Shown here: one piece after another, positions 7,336-15,653 of the stretch
Layout: each line of letters begins with the position of its first letter
Numbering within the stretch: the stretch's first letter is position 1
Source of the DNA: C00003060 sp964502635
Lineage (GTDB): Bacteria; Desulfobacterota; Desulfobacteria; Desulfobacterales; C00003060
Direction of reading: 5' to 3'
Length of the DNA stretch: 19,509 bases
NCBI GenBank assembly: GCA_964502635.1
Contig: CAZCXI010000057.1
Span: 1 to 19,509 of the forward strand
Program-made: the position numbers and the translations under genes
The notes under the pieces: generated by a model
Told to the model about the DNA's origin: nothing
Databases searched by the model: none
What the model saw: only the letters and a program-made list of their open reading frames with translations

Positions 7336-8004
7336 ATGCGACAAAAGATACTCTTTTCATGGAGTGGTGGAAAGGACAGCGCCATGGCCCTGAGCGAGAT
7401 CATTGAGAGTGGCAAATATGAAATATCAGCCCTGCTGACCACGGTGACGCAAGATTATGACAGGATCAGTATGCATGGCGTGAGGCGGATTCTGCTGGAG
7501 CGCCAGGCGGACTCTCTGGGTGTTCCTCTTGAGAAAGTGCTCATATCAAAGGACACTTCCAATGAAGCATATGAATCCAAGATGCAGCAAGTCCTTACAC
7601 GATACCTGGCGGCCGGTGTGTCCGCCGTTGTTTTTGGAGACATCTTTTTGGAAGACCTGAGAGCCTATCGAGAAGACAATCTGGCAAAGATAGGCATGAA
7701 GGCGCTCTTTCCTCTATGGAACAGAGATACCCGCGAGATTGCCCACCGGTTCATAGATTTGGGCTTCAAGGCGATGATTACCTGCGTGGACTCAAAGGCT
7801 CTGGACAAGAAGTTTGTCGGCAGGGTCTTTGATAATCAGTTTTTGTCCGAGCTTCCTGCTGCGGTTGATCCTTGCGGTGAGAATGGAGAGCATCATTCAT
7901 TTGTCTATGAGGGGCCGATTTTCCGGGACAAGATATCTCTCACAACAGGAGAGGTTGTTCTAAGAGACAATCGTTTCTACTACTGCGATTTGATACTGGC
8001 TTAG
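7336..8004 (+). CDS. Diphthine--ammonia ligase family ATP-binding protein (PP-loop)
   Basis: This 222-residue protein belongs to the DPH6 / ATP_bind_4 family of alpha-hydrolase ATP pyrophosphatases. In eukaryotes and archaea the family amidates diphthine on elongation factor 2. Bacteria lack diphthamide, so the bacterial reaction is unknown and is probably another adenylation-amidation. The PP-loop SGGKDS is at 10-15, a GDI motif at 101-103 and the family motif DPCGENGE at 178-185. The ATG is supported by AGGAG 7 bases upstream (7324-7328). It stands alone on the plus strand: the large hairpin lies just upstream and argJ converges 38 bases downstream. Confidence 0.85.
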   Translation: MRQKILFSWSGGKDSAMALSEIIESGKYEISALLTTVTQDYDRISMHGVRRILLERQADSLGVPLEKVLISKDTSNEAYESKMQQVLTRYLAAGVSAVVFGDIFLEDLRAYREDNLAKIGMKALFPLWNRDTREIAHRFIDLGFKAMITCVDSKALDKKFVGRVFDNQFLSELPAAVDPCGENGEHHSFVYEGPIFRDKISLTTGEVVLRDNRFYYCDLILA

Positions 8005-8042
8005 AGCCGAACCTCTCTTCTTTTTCTCTGCCAGAGCACGCC

Positions 8043-9227
8043 TTATGACCGGTAATCAGCGTTTATCTTCACATAGTCTGTGGACAGATCGCAGGTGTGC
8101 ACAGTGGCTTTATCCCTGCCGAGCTTCAGGTCGATCGTAATCGTGAAGCGGTCGGTCTTCAAGATCTTCGTGGCCGCTGCTTCAGCCTCCCGGCCGCAAC
8201 CCTGACCATTCTTGACGATGGGAACAGTGTCAAAAAATATATCCACCCTTTGTGGGTCAATGGGCACGCCGGCGCAGCCGATGGCCGCCATGATCCGACC
8301 CCAGTTGGCGTCCTCTCCAAACAAGGCTGTCTTCACCAGGCAGGAGTTGCCCACCGTATAAGCCACTCGCCTGGCGTTACCTTCACCGGGTGCCCCTTTG
8401 ACCTTGAGGCTCACCAGTTTCGTAGCCCCCTCTCCGTCTTGAACGATCTGAAGGGCCAGGGTGGAAAGGACCTTATTTAAGACCCCCTGGAAGGCTTCGG
8501 CGCAAGGGGCTTCTTCCAGGTGGAGTTTGGACGCGCCGTTAGCAAGTACAAGGACCGTGTCATTGGTGCTGGTGTCCCCATCCACAGTGATGGCATTAAA
8601 GGACCCGGCCACGGCATTCCTCAGGGCCTGACTCAAGACCTCCGGCGTTGCCCCCATATCCGTGCAAACAAAACAGAGCATGGTGGCCATGTCCGGTCGA
8701 ATCATGCCCGCGCCCTTTGCCACCGCGGCCACCGTGAATCGCCTTTGGCCGACAAGGGTTTGTCTTGAGACGGCCTTCGGAAAGGTATCCGTGGTCATGA
8801 TAGCCTCAGCCACCTCCAGGAGCCCGGAGGGGTGAAGTTTCCCGGAAAGCCTTGGCACGGCGGCTTCGATGGCGGCCATGTCCAGGGGTTGACCAATGAC
8901 CCCCGTGGAGGCCACGAGGACCAGCTCTTCTCGTATTCCAAAGGCTTTGGCCGCGGCACGGGCCATCGTCTTGGCGTCATGGAGGCCGCGGGGACCCATG
9001 CAGGCATTGGCATTGCCGCTATTGGCCACAATAGCCTGGGCCCGACCGGATTGGATCCGTTCCTTGTCCAGCAACACCGGTGCTGCCTGAACCTGATTGG
9101 TGGTAAATACGGCTGCTGCACAGGCAGGCGTTTCAGAAAAAATAATCCCCAGGTCTTTTTTCTGGTTCTTTTTCAGCCCGGCGGCGATACCCCCGGCAAC
9201 AAATCCCGGCACTTCGATTTTCATCAC
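8043..9227 (-). CDS. argJ: Glutamate N-acetyltransferase / ornithine acetyltransferase
   Basis: ArgJ transfers the acetyl group from N-acetylornithine to glutamate in the cyclic arginine pathway; some members also use acetyl-CoA. The precursor cleaves itself into two chains. In this 394-residue protein the self-cleavage site is KGAGMIRPDMATML (171-184), with Thr182 as nucleophile after Ala181. STGVIG (107-112) and VDGDTSTND (215-223) are also conserved. The start is GTG at 9227 or ATG at 9224; a GAAGGAAGG-like site lies closer to the GTG. The gene is about 100 bases downstream of secA on the same strand, and a secA-argJ order is common in this group. A separate ArgA-like protein at 14816-15307 suggests ArgJ need only do the recycling reaction. 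Confidence 0.96.
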   Translation of the reverse strand: MMKIEVPGFVAGGIAAGLKKNQKKDLGIIFSETPACAAAVFTTNQVQAAPVLLDKERIQSGRAQAIVANSGNANACMGPRGLHDAKTMARAAAKAFGIREELVLVASTGVIGQPLDMAAIEAAVPRLSGKLHPSGLLEVAEAIMTTDTFPKAVSRQTLVGQRRFTVAAVAKGAGMIRPDMATMLCFVCTDMGATPEVLSQALRNAVAGSFNAITVDGDTSTNDTVLVLANGASKLHLEEAPCAEAFQGVLNKVLSTLALQIVQDGEGATKLVSLKVKGAPGEGNARRVAYTVGNSCLVKTALFGEDANWGRIMAAIGCAGVPIDPQRVDIFFDTVPIVKNGQGCGREAEAAATKILKTDRFTITIDLKLGRDKATVHTCDLSTDYVKINADYRS

Positions 9228-9330
9228 AGACGAAATCTGCCTTCCTTCGCATCATCCATCAATGACGCGAAAAGGACCATGACCGGCCTGCTTCCCGCAA
9301 GCCCCACCTTTGGTCGGAGAGTTTCACTGA

Positions 9331-12171
9331 TTATTTCCCACAACACTTTTTATACTTTTTCCCACTCCCACACGGGCAAGGTGCATTGCGGCCCACCTTC
9401 TTCTTGGCTCGGCGAACCGGCGTCTTCGCTTCTTCTCCCCCGTGGGAATAGGTGACTTTTTCCTGTCTGGCCTTTTCCCTGGCGGCCATCTCCTCGGGGC
9501 GAGCAATCTGGATACGAAACAGAAACCTGACCGTCTCTTCCTTGATCCGTTCGATCATTTCCGAAAACATGTCGAAACCCTCCCGCTTGTAAACCACCAG
9601 AGGGTCCTGTTGCCCATACCCACGAAGGCCGATGCCTTCCTTCAAATGGTCCATGGCGAGGAGGTGTTCCTTCCAGAGATTGTCCACCACCTGTAACACC
9701 ACCATACGTTCCAGGCCTCTGAACTCATCCGCACCAAAATTCATTTCCTTGTCTTCATAGGCCTTCATGGCCGATGCAACGATCAACTCGGCAAGTCCTT
9801 CCCGCGTGAGTCCATCCATGGTGTTGCGGTTCGTCTTGAGTCTGAAGCCAAATTGACTGTAGACGGCTTCTCTCAGCCCTTTCAAGTTCCATTCTTCCGG
9901 CAAGGCCTCTTCGTCAGCAAAGGTTTGCGCAATATTTCCAGACAACTCCCGTATCATTTCCTCGATGGTGGGTCTAAGGCTTTCCCCGCTCAAGGCCTCT
10001 CGCCGATGCTTGTAGATGACCTCTCGCTGCTTGTTCATGACATCGTCATATTCCAGGAGGTGTTTGCGTATATCAAAGTTGTGGGCTTCGACCTTGCGCT
10101 GGGCGTTTTCTATGGCCTTGCTGATCATCCTGTGTTCAATGGGTTCGCCTTCTTCCATGCCAAGGCGCTCCATGATCGAAGACATACGCCCGCCTCCGAA
10201 TATACGAAGCAAGTCGTCTTCCAGGGACAAGTAAAATCGAGAGGAGCCTTCATCGCCCTGCCGCCCGGACCGGCCCCGCAATTGGTTGTCGACACGGCGG
10301 CTCTCGTGCCGCTCGGTTCCAATGATATGAAGTCCCCCGAGTTCCTTGACTCCTTCGCCCAAGACAATATCAGTTCCCCTGCCGGCCATGTTGGTAGAGA
10401 TGGTGAGGTGTCCCTTTTGTCCGGCATTGGCCACGATTTCGGCCTCTCTTTCGTGATTCTTCGCGTTGAGGACCTCATGCTTGATCTTGGCCTTGTCAAG
10501 CATGCGGCTCAGCTTTTCCGACTTATCAATGGAGATCGTACCTACGAGGACCGGTTGTCCCTTCTTGTGAAGGGCCTTGATTTCCTCTGCGGCTGCCCGG
10601 AATTTTTCGGCCTCGGTCTTGTAGATCACATCCGTGTAATCATGCCTGATCATCGGCTCATTGGTCGGTATGACCATGACATCCAAGTCATAAATCTCCT
10701 TGAATTCACCGGCCTCCGTGTCAGCAGTACCGGTCATGCCGGCCAGTTTTTCGTACATTCTGAAGTAATTCTGGAAGGTGACTGTGGCCAGGGTCTGATT
10801 TTCCTCGGCCACCTTCACACCTTCCTTGGCCTCAACGGCCTGGTGCAACCCATCACTCCAGCGCCGGCCCGGCATCATACGCCCCGTGAACTCGTCCACG
10901 ATGATGACCTGGCCGTCCTTCACCACATATTGAACATCCTTATTGAACAACCAGTAAGCCTTGATCAACTGACGCGTCACATGGAATCGGTCCGAGGCCT
11001 CTCGATAGAAGGCCTCCGCCTTCTGCCGCCCTGTCCTTTTTTCCATGCTGGTGAGTTCAGGGTCTTCGTCGATCTTTCGCAACTCTTCGTCCAGGTCGGG
11101 CACAATATAGTCATCCGAGTGTCCCCCATAAATAAGTTTCAGCCCTTTTTCGGTCAGCTCGACGATATTTTGATTCTCCTCGATGACGCAAAACAAGTCC
11201 TCATCGATTTCCGGCAAGAGTTTCTGCGTTGAAAGCTGGCCCTCGAGCTTTTCCAGTTTCTTCTTCAGCCCAGGCCGTTGAGCGATGAGATCCAGGAATC
11301 TCGGGTTTTTGGGATCGCCACGTTTTATCTTCAGTAGGAGCTGCAGGGCGGCTTCCCCCTCGCCTTCCCGCTCAAGGTTTTCCAAGGCCTCTTCGAAGAT
11401 GGTATGTATCAAACGATCCTGGTGTTTCTTCAGCTTAATGACCTTGGGCTTCGTCTCATCATAGAGCTGATCCGTGGCCTGCTCCACCGGGCCGGAAATG
11501 ATCAAAGGCGTTCGGGCCTCGTCAATGAGGATACTATCCACTTCGTCCACGATGGCATAATGTGGGGCCCTCTGCACCATCGATTCAGGTGAGAACTTCA
11601 TGTTGTCCCGGAGATAATCAAACCCGAATTCGTTGTTGGTGCCATAGGTGATGTCAGCATTGTAGGCATCTTGACGCTGAAGGTCATCCAGTCCATGGAC
11701 GATGGTTCCCACAGTCAGGCCCAAGAAGCGGTAGATAACTCCCATCCATTCGGTGTCCCGGCGAGCCAGGTAATCGTTGACGGTCACCACATGCACCCCC
11801 TGGCCGGTCAGTGCATTCAGATAGGCCGGAAGCGTGGCCGCCAGCGTCTTTCCTTCACCGGTTTTCATTTCAGCAATCTTGCCTTGATGAAGGACAATAC
11901 CGCCGATGAGCTGCACGTCAAAATGCCTCATTGAAAGGGTTCGAATAGACGCCTCTCGGACCACGGCAAAGGCCTCCGGCAGAACCTCGTCTAAAGCGGC
12001 ACCCTGGTCGAGCCGCTCCCGGAAGCCCCGGGTCTTGGCTCTCAGCTGATCGTCGGTGAGGGCTTGGACTTGCGGCTCCAGGGCGTTGATCTCATCAACG
12101 ATGGGCCGCAGTTTGCTAAGCTCTCGCTCGTTTTTGCTGCCGAAAACTTTCTTTAGTACAGTCCCAATCAT
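9331..12171 (-). CDS. secA: Preprotein translocase ATPase SecA
   Basis: SecA drives unfolded preproteins through SecYEG using ATP hydrolysis. The protein (946 aa from the ATG at 12171) starts with the expected MIGTVLKKVFGSKNERELSK. It carries Walker A MKTGEGKT (102-109), DEVDS (209-213) with the following IDEARTPLIISG, and AGRGTDI / RGRSGRQGD in the second nucleotide-binding domain. The C-terminus ends in the zinc finger C932-x-C934-x8-C943-C944, which binds SecB and ribosomes. The preprotein-binding region near residues 246-325 is about 60 residues longer than in E. coli, which accounts for most of the extra length. A longer TTG-initiated reading (12276) lies upstream of the promoter -10 and is rejected. 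A promoter and a leader hairpin precede the gene. Confidence 0.98.
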   Translation of the reverse strand: MIGTVLKKVFGSKNERELSKLRPIVDEINALEPQVQALTDDQLRAKTRGFRERLDQGAALDEVLPEAFAVVREASIRTLSMRHFDVQLIGGIVLHQGKIAEMKTGEGKTLAATLPAYLNALTGQGVHVVTVNDYLARRDTEWMGVIYRFLGLTVGTIVHGLDDLQRQDAYNADITYGTNNEFGFDYLRDNMKFSPESMVQRAPHYAIVDEVDSILIDEARTPLIISGPVEQATDQLYDETKPKVIKLKKHQDRLIHTIFEEALENLEREGEGEAALQLLLKIKRGDPKNPRFLDLIAQRPGLKKKLEKLEGQLSTQKLLPEIDEDLFCVIEENQNIVELTEKGLKLIYGGHSDDYIVPDLDEELRKIDEDPELTSMEKRTGRQKAEAFYREASDRFHVTRQLIKAYWLFNKDVQYVVKDGQVIIVDEFTGRMMPGRRWSDGLHQAVEAKEGVKVAEENQTLATVTFQNYFRMYEKLAGMTGTADTEAGEFKEIYDLDVMVIPTNEPMIRHDYTDVIYKTEAEKFRAAAEEIKALHKKGQPVLVGTISIDKSEKLSRMLDKAKIKHEVLNAKNHEREAEIVANAGQKGHLTISTNMAGRGTDIVLGEGVKELGGLHIIGTERHESRRVDNQLRGRSGRQGDEGSSRFYLSLEDDLLRIFGGGRMSSIMERLGMEEGEPIEHRMISKAIENAQRKVEAHNFDIRKHLLEYDDVMNKQREVIYKHRREALSGESLRPTIEEMIRELSGNIAQTFADEEALPEEWNLKGLREAVYSQFGFRLKTNRNTMDGLTREGLAELIVASAMKAYEDKEMNFGADEFRGLERMVVLQVVDNLWKEHLLAMDHLKEGIGLRGYGQQDPLVVYKREGFDMFSEMIERIKEETVRFLFRIQIARPEEMAAREKARQEKVTYSHGGEEAKTPVRRAKKKVGRNAPCPCGSGKKYKKCCGK

Positions 12172-12207
12172 TGCTTGAAGTATTTCAACCTCTCGTTTGC
12201 TAAGGCG

Positions 12208-12230
12208 AAAAAAAGTCTGGCAAAACAGAC
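12208..12230 (-). terminator. Terminator-like hairpin in the secA leader
   Basis: On the minus strand GTCTG and CAGAC (12230-12226 and 12219-12215) form a 5-bp stem with a 6-base loop, followed immediately by seven T residues (12214-12208). It lies downstream of the secA promoter and 37 bases before the secA ATG. It could therefore attenuate secA, or terminate readthrough from the M23 gene. The stem is short, so function is unproven. Confidence 0.4.
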
Positions 12231-12247
12231 AACATAAGTTTTTTGAA

Positions 12248-12276
12248 AGTATAACAGACAAGCCGGGGGCTAACAA
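12248..12276 (-). promoter_or_regulatory. Sigma70-type promoter for secA
   Basis: On the minus strand TTGTTA (12276-12271) and TATACT (12253-12248) are separated by 17 bases. The -35 box matches four of six and the -10 box five of six consensus positions. The expected start near 12241 gives a leader of about 70 nt before the secA ATG at 12171. Confidence 0.5.
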
Positions 12277-12309
12277 CGGAATTTCGAAGGTCGGGTCGTC
12301 TCGGACAGA

Positions 12310-13218
12310 TCAGTTGAGGATGTACGTTGCAGGATTAACAGGGATACCGTTTAACTGGACTTCATAATGGAGGTGAGGTGCTGTGCTTCGGCCCGTATTT
12401 CCTACCAAAGCGATTTTGTCACCGCGCTTCACGTGGCTCCCCCGTTGGACCAACCACTTTTCTAAGTGGCCGTACCGAGTCACCATGCCATGTCCATGGT
12501 TGATCACGACAAGGTTTCCAAGGCCGCCTTTCCTGGCCGCGAATGTGACAATGCCATCGGCTGTGGCAATAATCGGTGTCCCCTCCCGTGTGGCGATATC
12601 AAGGCCCCGGTGAAACTCCTTCAGGCCGGTGAAAGGCGATTTGCGATATCCGAAACCGGAAGAGACCCATCCTGTTGTTGGTCGTATGGCAGGGGTTGAA
12701 GCGAGTAGTGATCTTTGATCCTTAAGGTAACTGTAAAGCTTGTCAAAGGAATGGTCCTGGATGACCGAGGCCTCAGAGAGCTGGTCCAACCGGGCATGTA
12801 TTGCCCGGATAAGGCCACTGTGGTTTTCGGTCACTGGAGGGGTGTCTTCCAGATCGTCTTCCGTGGCCCCGCCTACGCCAAAGACAGCCTCCTGGCCCGC
12901 CGGTGCTTCTATATTTGCAATGACCCTTATCTTTTTTTCGAAGGCGTGCAAGGCGGTCATTTCTATGCTCAGGTCCTTAATTTTTTCGGCATAGGCTTCA
13001 ATCTGATCTCGCTGGTTTGCCACGTCTCGGGCCAGGGCGCGCCTTGAGGGCAACGTACGTTTCAATGTTAAATAGTCGTGTAGTATGAATGAGATACCCG
13101 CGAGGCCAAAGAGCATGACACAGGTTATCAGCCCGATCAGGGCCCTTGAACACTTGAGCTGTTTGACCTTCGAAGTATTCTGCGGAATGATAAGAAAGGT
13201 GACCTTTTTGCTTGGCAA
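12310..13218 (-). CDS. Membrane-anchored M23 family metallopeptidase
   Basis: An M23-type (LytM/lysostaphin-like) murein endopeptidase domain on a cell-envelope anchor. Counting from the TTG at 13218 (302 aa), a single transmembrane helix spans about residues 26-47, followed by a coiled coil (about 55-95). The C-terminal M23 domain has FHRGLDIA (zinc ligands His203 and Asp207), YGHLEKW around His251, and HLHYEV (His282, His284). All expected zinc and catalytic residues are present, so it should be active unless regulated. I chose TTG 13218 because AGAGG lies 7-8 bases upstream and homologs typically begin at the SKKVTFLIIP strand; a TTG at 13269 gives a longer form. secA follows on the same strand; this order is common in deltaproteobacteria. 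Confidence 0.92.
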   Translation of the reverse strand: MPSKKVTFLIIPQNTSKVKQLKCSRALIGLITCVMLFGLAGISFILHDYLTLKRTLPSRRALARDVANQRDQIEAYAEKIKDLSIEMTALHAFEKKIRVIANIEAPAGQEAVFGVGGATEDDLEDTPPVTENHSGLIRAIHARLDQLSEASVIQDHSFDKLYSYLKDQRSLLASTPAIRPTTGWVSSGFGYRKSPFTGLKEFHRGLDIATREGTPIIATADGIVTFAARKGGLGNLVVINHGHGMVTRYGHLEKWLVQRGSHVKRGDKIALVGNTGRSTAPHLHYEVQLNGIPVNPATYILN

Positions 13219-13278
13219 AGCGTTGACCTCTATCCGAAATTCATCAGGACCATGAAAACCGTCCGGCAAATTTTAGCG

Positions 13279-13308
13279 TGTTTACCATCAGTTAATTGGA
13301 CCTGTCAA
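13279..13308 (-). promoter_or_regulatory. Candidate promoter upstream of the M23 gene
   Basis: On the minus strand a perfect -35 box TTGACA (13308-13303) is followed after 18 bases by TAAACA (13284-13279), a poor -10 match. It lies about 60 bases before the preferred start of the M23 gene. No better site is seen in the 250-base gap downstream of the PmbA-like gene. Confidence 0.35.
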
Positions 13309-13469
13309 GGCGTTTGTGGCACAAAAACCTTAAGGGATAAAATGCAACTATCATGCCAATACGATGCCTTCCACGTGATGGTCTATCTATGGGTATATCG
13401 GCAAAATGGTTCCATATCATTAACCATGTTTCACCTGCAAAAGGGCAGAGGAAGCTCGTACTGCTCAAC

Positions 13470-14819
13470 TCAGTCGCCGCACCCAGCTATGTTAAGCTGT
13501 GAAACCCTGAGGGTCGGAGACCCGAAGGGCCCATAGAACTTAAGGTCATTGCCGACCGCGTCAACACTCTTGAACAGTTCGATGAGGTTGCCGGACATGG
13601 CAATCCCCCTTACTGGAAATGCCGTTTCGCCCTTTTCGATCCATAAACCGGTGACTCCCACAGAGAAATCCCCGGAAATAGGGTTGGCTGTGTGAAGTCC
13701 CATCATATCTGTGACCATCAGGCCTGCCTCTACAGACGATAGAAGCCTGTCCGCCTCGGTTGGACCTTCTTCGACGTAAAAATTCGTGGTCTGCACGGCT
13801 GGGGGCATTCTTATTCCTTGTCGTCCTGCATTTCCGGTGGAACGGCGGTCCTCCTTGTTGGCCGTATACTGGTCATGCAGAAAGCCTTGCACCACACCGC
13901 GGGCAACCAACACGCTCCGATCGTGCAGAGACCCTTCATCATCGAAAGGGCTGGAAGCCATGCCGTGGCGATAGAGTCCGTCATCCACAATAGTCACATG
14001 GGGTGACAACAGGGTCTCTCCCGTGCGCCCGACCAGCATGGATTTGCCTTTTTGCACGTTGTCAGCCATGAAGGATGCCGACAGAACCTGCAGGATGTCC
14101 GAGGCTACCCAAGTGGGCAAGATGGCAGGCACTTGCATGCTCCTGAGGGGGCGGGCACCGAGCATATCGACAGCCCTCCTGGCCGCGGCAGCACCGATCA
14201 AATCCATATCGAGCTGCTCGAAGAAGGGGGAAAAACCGAAATCCCATCCGATTTCAGCATCTTGTCCTTGTTCGGCTACGACAAGAATGTTCCCGGAGAC
14301 AAGGGTCTTCTGGTAGGCAAGCCTAAGACCCGTATGATTGCAGATGGTCACGGTGCCGGTGGTCTCGCCATAGGCTGCTTTTCGAACCTTCTTTATGCGG
14401 GGGTCTGCTGATCTTGCCGCTGCTTCAAGGCGTTTCGCCTGCTCAATCTTTTCCCCAAGGGGGCGCCTTTTAAGCTCGTGATCGAACTGCTCGAGTTGAG
14501 GCGGGGCCTCCCTCGGCGGTGCGGGGAAACCGACAAAAGGGTCCGGATCTGCCGAGTGAACCGCCTGAACCACCTCATCCACCAGGTCAGCCACTGCATC
14601 TGGTGACAGGTCGGTACAGAAGGCAAATCCCAACCTTTGGCCTTTCAAGACCCTCAAGCTCAGCCCGGTATTCTCAGCCGCCACGAACACGTCGATGGCG
14701 CCATCTTTGATCTCAATGGTTAGCCCTTTGGAAGCGCTGGAGAAGACTTCATAGGCGTCCAGGGCCTCATGAGAGAGTCTTTCCATGAGGGCATCCATCA
14801 TCGAGGCTGTATCGGTCAT
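13470..14819 (-). CDS. pmbA: PmbA/TldE-like (U62 family) protein
   Basis: PmbA (TldE) is the non-catalytic partner of the TldD metalloprotease, which together process small peptides such as microcin B17 precursor and degrade some antitoxins in E. coli. The 449-residue length fits the family. The N-terminal ferredoxin-like half (KGLTIEIKDGAIDVFVAAEN, 30-49) is followed by the long insert and the C-terminal RSTGNAGR segment and the GDFSVGVTGLWIEKG stretch typical of PmbA/TldD C-terminal domains. TldD-type HExxxH zinc ligands are not visible, supporting TldE rather than TldD. The ATG overlaps the stop of the acetyltransferase by 4 bases (ATGA), implying translational coupling. No tldD gene is in the window. 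The link to the peptidase and arginine neighbours is not understood. Confidence 0.88.
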   Translation of the reverse strand: MTDTASMMDALMERLSHEALDAYEVFSSASKGLTIEIKDGAIDVFVAAENTGLSLRVLKGQRLGFAFCTDLSPDAVADLVDEVVQAVHSADPDPFVGFPAPPREAPPQLEQFDHELKRRPLGEKIEQAKRLEAAARSADPRIKKVRKAAYGETTGTVTICNHTGLRLAYQKTLVSGNILVVAEQGQDAEIGWDFGFSPFFEQLDMDLIGAAAARRAVDMLGARPLRSMQVPAILPTWVASDILQVLSASFMADNVQKGKSMLVGRTGETLLSPHVTIVDDGLYRHGMASSPFDDEGSLHDRSVLVARGVVQGFLHDQYTANKEDRRSTGNAGRQGIRMPPAVQTTNFYVEEGPTEADRLLSSVEAGLMVTDMMGLHTANPISGDFSVGVTGLWIEKGETAFPVRGIAMSGNLIELFKSVDAVGNDLKFYGPFGSPTLRVSQLNIAGCGD

Positions 14820-15307
14820 TTTGGTTTGTCCTCAGCGAGAAGCCTCAACATGGCTATCTCGTCGCACTCGGGAAACTTGACACACTTCATGCAGTCTGCC
14901 CAAATCTTCTGTGGCAATGAGGCCTTGTCCACCACGTCAAAGCCATGTGCGGCAAAAAAATCCGTTTGATAGGTCAGGGTAAACACCTGCCTGATCCCGA
15001 GTCCAGGCGCTTCAGCCAGGGCCTCAGCTATGAGTGCATGGCCTATCCCCTGCCCCCGGTATGGCTCATCTACGGCCAGCGAACGGATTTCCGCCAGGTC
15101 TTCCCAGCAGACGTGAAGGGCGCAAACACCGACAATGGGGCTCGCGCTTTTTTCCTCATAGATGCTGAAGTCTCTCAGGTGGTCAAAAAGGTCGCTCAAG
15201 GACCGTGGAAGCAGTTCTCCACGCTCCGCATGTTTGTTTAGAAGTCGCTGTATCGCTTTCACGTCATGAACGGTGGCTTTTCGGATCATCTGTGTCTGTT
15301 TGCCCAT
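14816..15307 (-). CDS. ArgA-type N-acetyltransferase (probable N-acetylglutamate synthase)
   Basis: A GNAT-fold acetyltransferase resembling the short, stand-alone N-acetylglutamate synthases of deltaproteobacteria, which begin MIRKAT and carry GNAT motif A. Counting from the ATG at 15307 (163 aa), ELLPRSLSDLFDHLRDF (31-47), WEDLAEIRSLAVDEPYRGQG (68-87) and FAAHGF (118-123) fit that group. The C-terminal C-x2-C-x5-C (Cys139, Cys142, Cys148) in ADCMKCVKFPECDE is also characteristic. N-acetylglutamate synthesis is the first arginine step, and argJ is further along the same strand. Start choice is uncertain: 15307, 15289 or TTG 15325, none with a good ribosome-binding site. The stop overlaps pmbA by 4 bases. 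The enzyme assignment is strong by family, but its activity on glutamate is inference. Confidence 0.8.
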   Translation of the reverse strand: MGKQTQMIRKATVHDVKAIQRLLNKHAERGELLPRSLSDLFDHLRDFSIYEEKSASPIVGVCALHVCWEDLAEIRSLAVDEPYRGQGIGHALIAEALAEAPGLGIRQVFTLTYQTDFFAAHGFDVVDKASLPQKIWADCMKCVKFPECDEIAMLRLLAEDKPK

Positions 15308-15345
15308 TGCCGGTTCAACCCACAACCTGCCGTACCTGAGACAGG

Positions 15346-15546
15346 TCAGTACCGAGCGGTGGGTTCTTCGCCCTCTGATGAGGGCGTCTTCTTTATCTTT
15401 CTATGGGAAAGCAGAAGATAATAAAGGATCAGTACGGGATAAGGTAAGAAAGCTTGCTCGAAATTACCTTTGAAAAGCGAATAGGTAGAATAGCCAACAC
15501 AACACAAGACAAACAAGACCTGTACCCAAACCACCACACGAATCAT
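15346..15546 (-). CDS. Small hypothetical membrane protein (66 aa)
   Basis: The N-terminal VVVWVQVLFVLCCVGYSTYS and the following QAFLPYPVLILYYLLL form two transmembrane segments joined by a short KGNFE turn, with a hydrophilic tail from about residue 49. Its hydrophobic layout is not that of a random shadow ORF. The ATG overlaps the stop of the small upstream ORF as ATGA. No function is suggested. A GC-rich hairpin (15369-15386) lies within the coding tail. The acetyltransferase gene follows within 40 bases on the same strand. Confidence 0.6.
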   Translation of the reverse strand: MIRVVVWVQVLFVLCCVGYSTYSLFKGNFEQAFLPYPVLILYYLLLSHRKIKKTPSSEGEEPTARY

Positions 15547-15653
15547 GGCTGTTCATCGACCGGCCACTGAATGCTGGTCCCCGGCCCCTCCCCATTGAGC
15601 TTTGCCTCCATTAGCGTATAATACAAACGCCTTGAAAAGGCCAACAGTTTCAA
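15543..15653 (-). CDS. Possible small ORF overlapping the membrane protein (36 aa or shorter)
   Basis: Below the usual size cutoff, minus-strand frame 15701-15543 is open and reads like protein, for example RRLYYTLMEAK and GTSIQWPVDEQP, ending in a TGA that overlaps the next ATG (ATGA). Starts available are TTG at 15653 (36 aa) and ATG at 15611 (22 aa); neither has a clear ribosome-binding site, so the true N-terminus is uncertain and it may be a remnant of a longer protein. Its reality depends on the overlap and composition only. Confidence 0.35.
   Translation of the reverse strand: MKLLAFSRRLYYTLMEAKLNGEGPGTSIQWPVDEQP
15595..15622 (+). promoter_or_regulatory. Plus-strand promoter-like sequence
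   Basis: TTGAGC (15595-15600) and a perfect TATAAT (15617-15622) are 16 bases apart. The plus strand downstream has no gene for about 600 bases, so it would drive a non-coding transcript, or be coincidence within the small minus-strand ORF. Confidence 0.25.

Noticed and set aside
8005..8042. Terminator between the PP-loop gene and argJ
   Set aside because: There is a T-rich run and a 4-bp GGCT/AGCC pairing around the stop codon, too weak to call.
9853..11232. 459-aa plus-strand ORF opposite secA
   Set aside because: It is antisense to secA, whose frame is fully conserved; long antisense ORFs are common in GC-rich genes.
15369..15386. GC-rich hairpin CGCCCTC-TGAT-GAGGGCG followed by a T-rich tract on the plus strand
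   Set aside because: It would terminate a plus-strand transcript, but no plus-strand gene precedes it; it falls in the coding tail of the minus-strand membrane protein.
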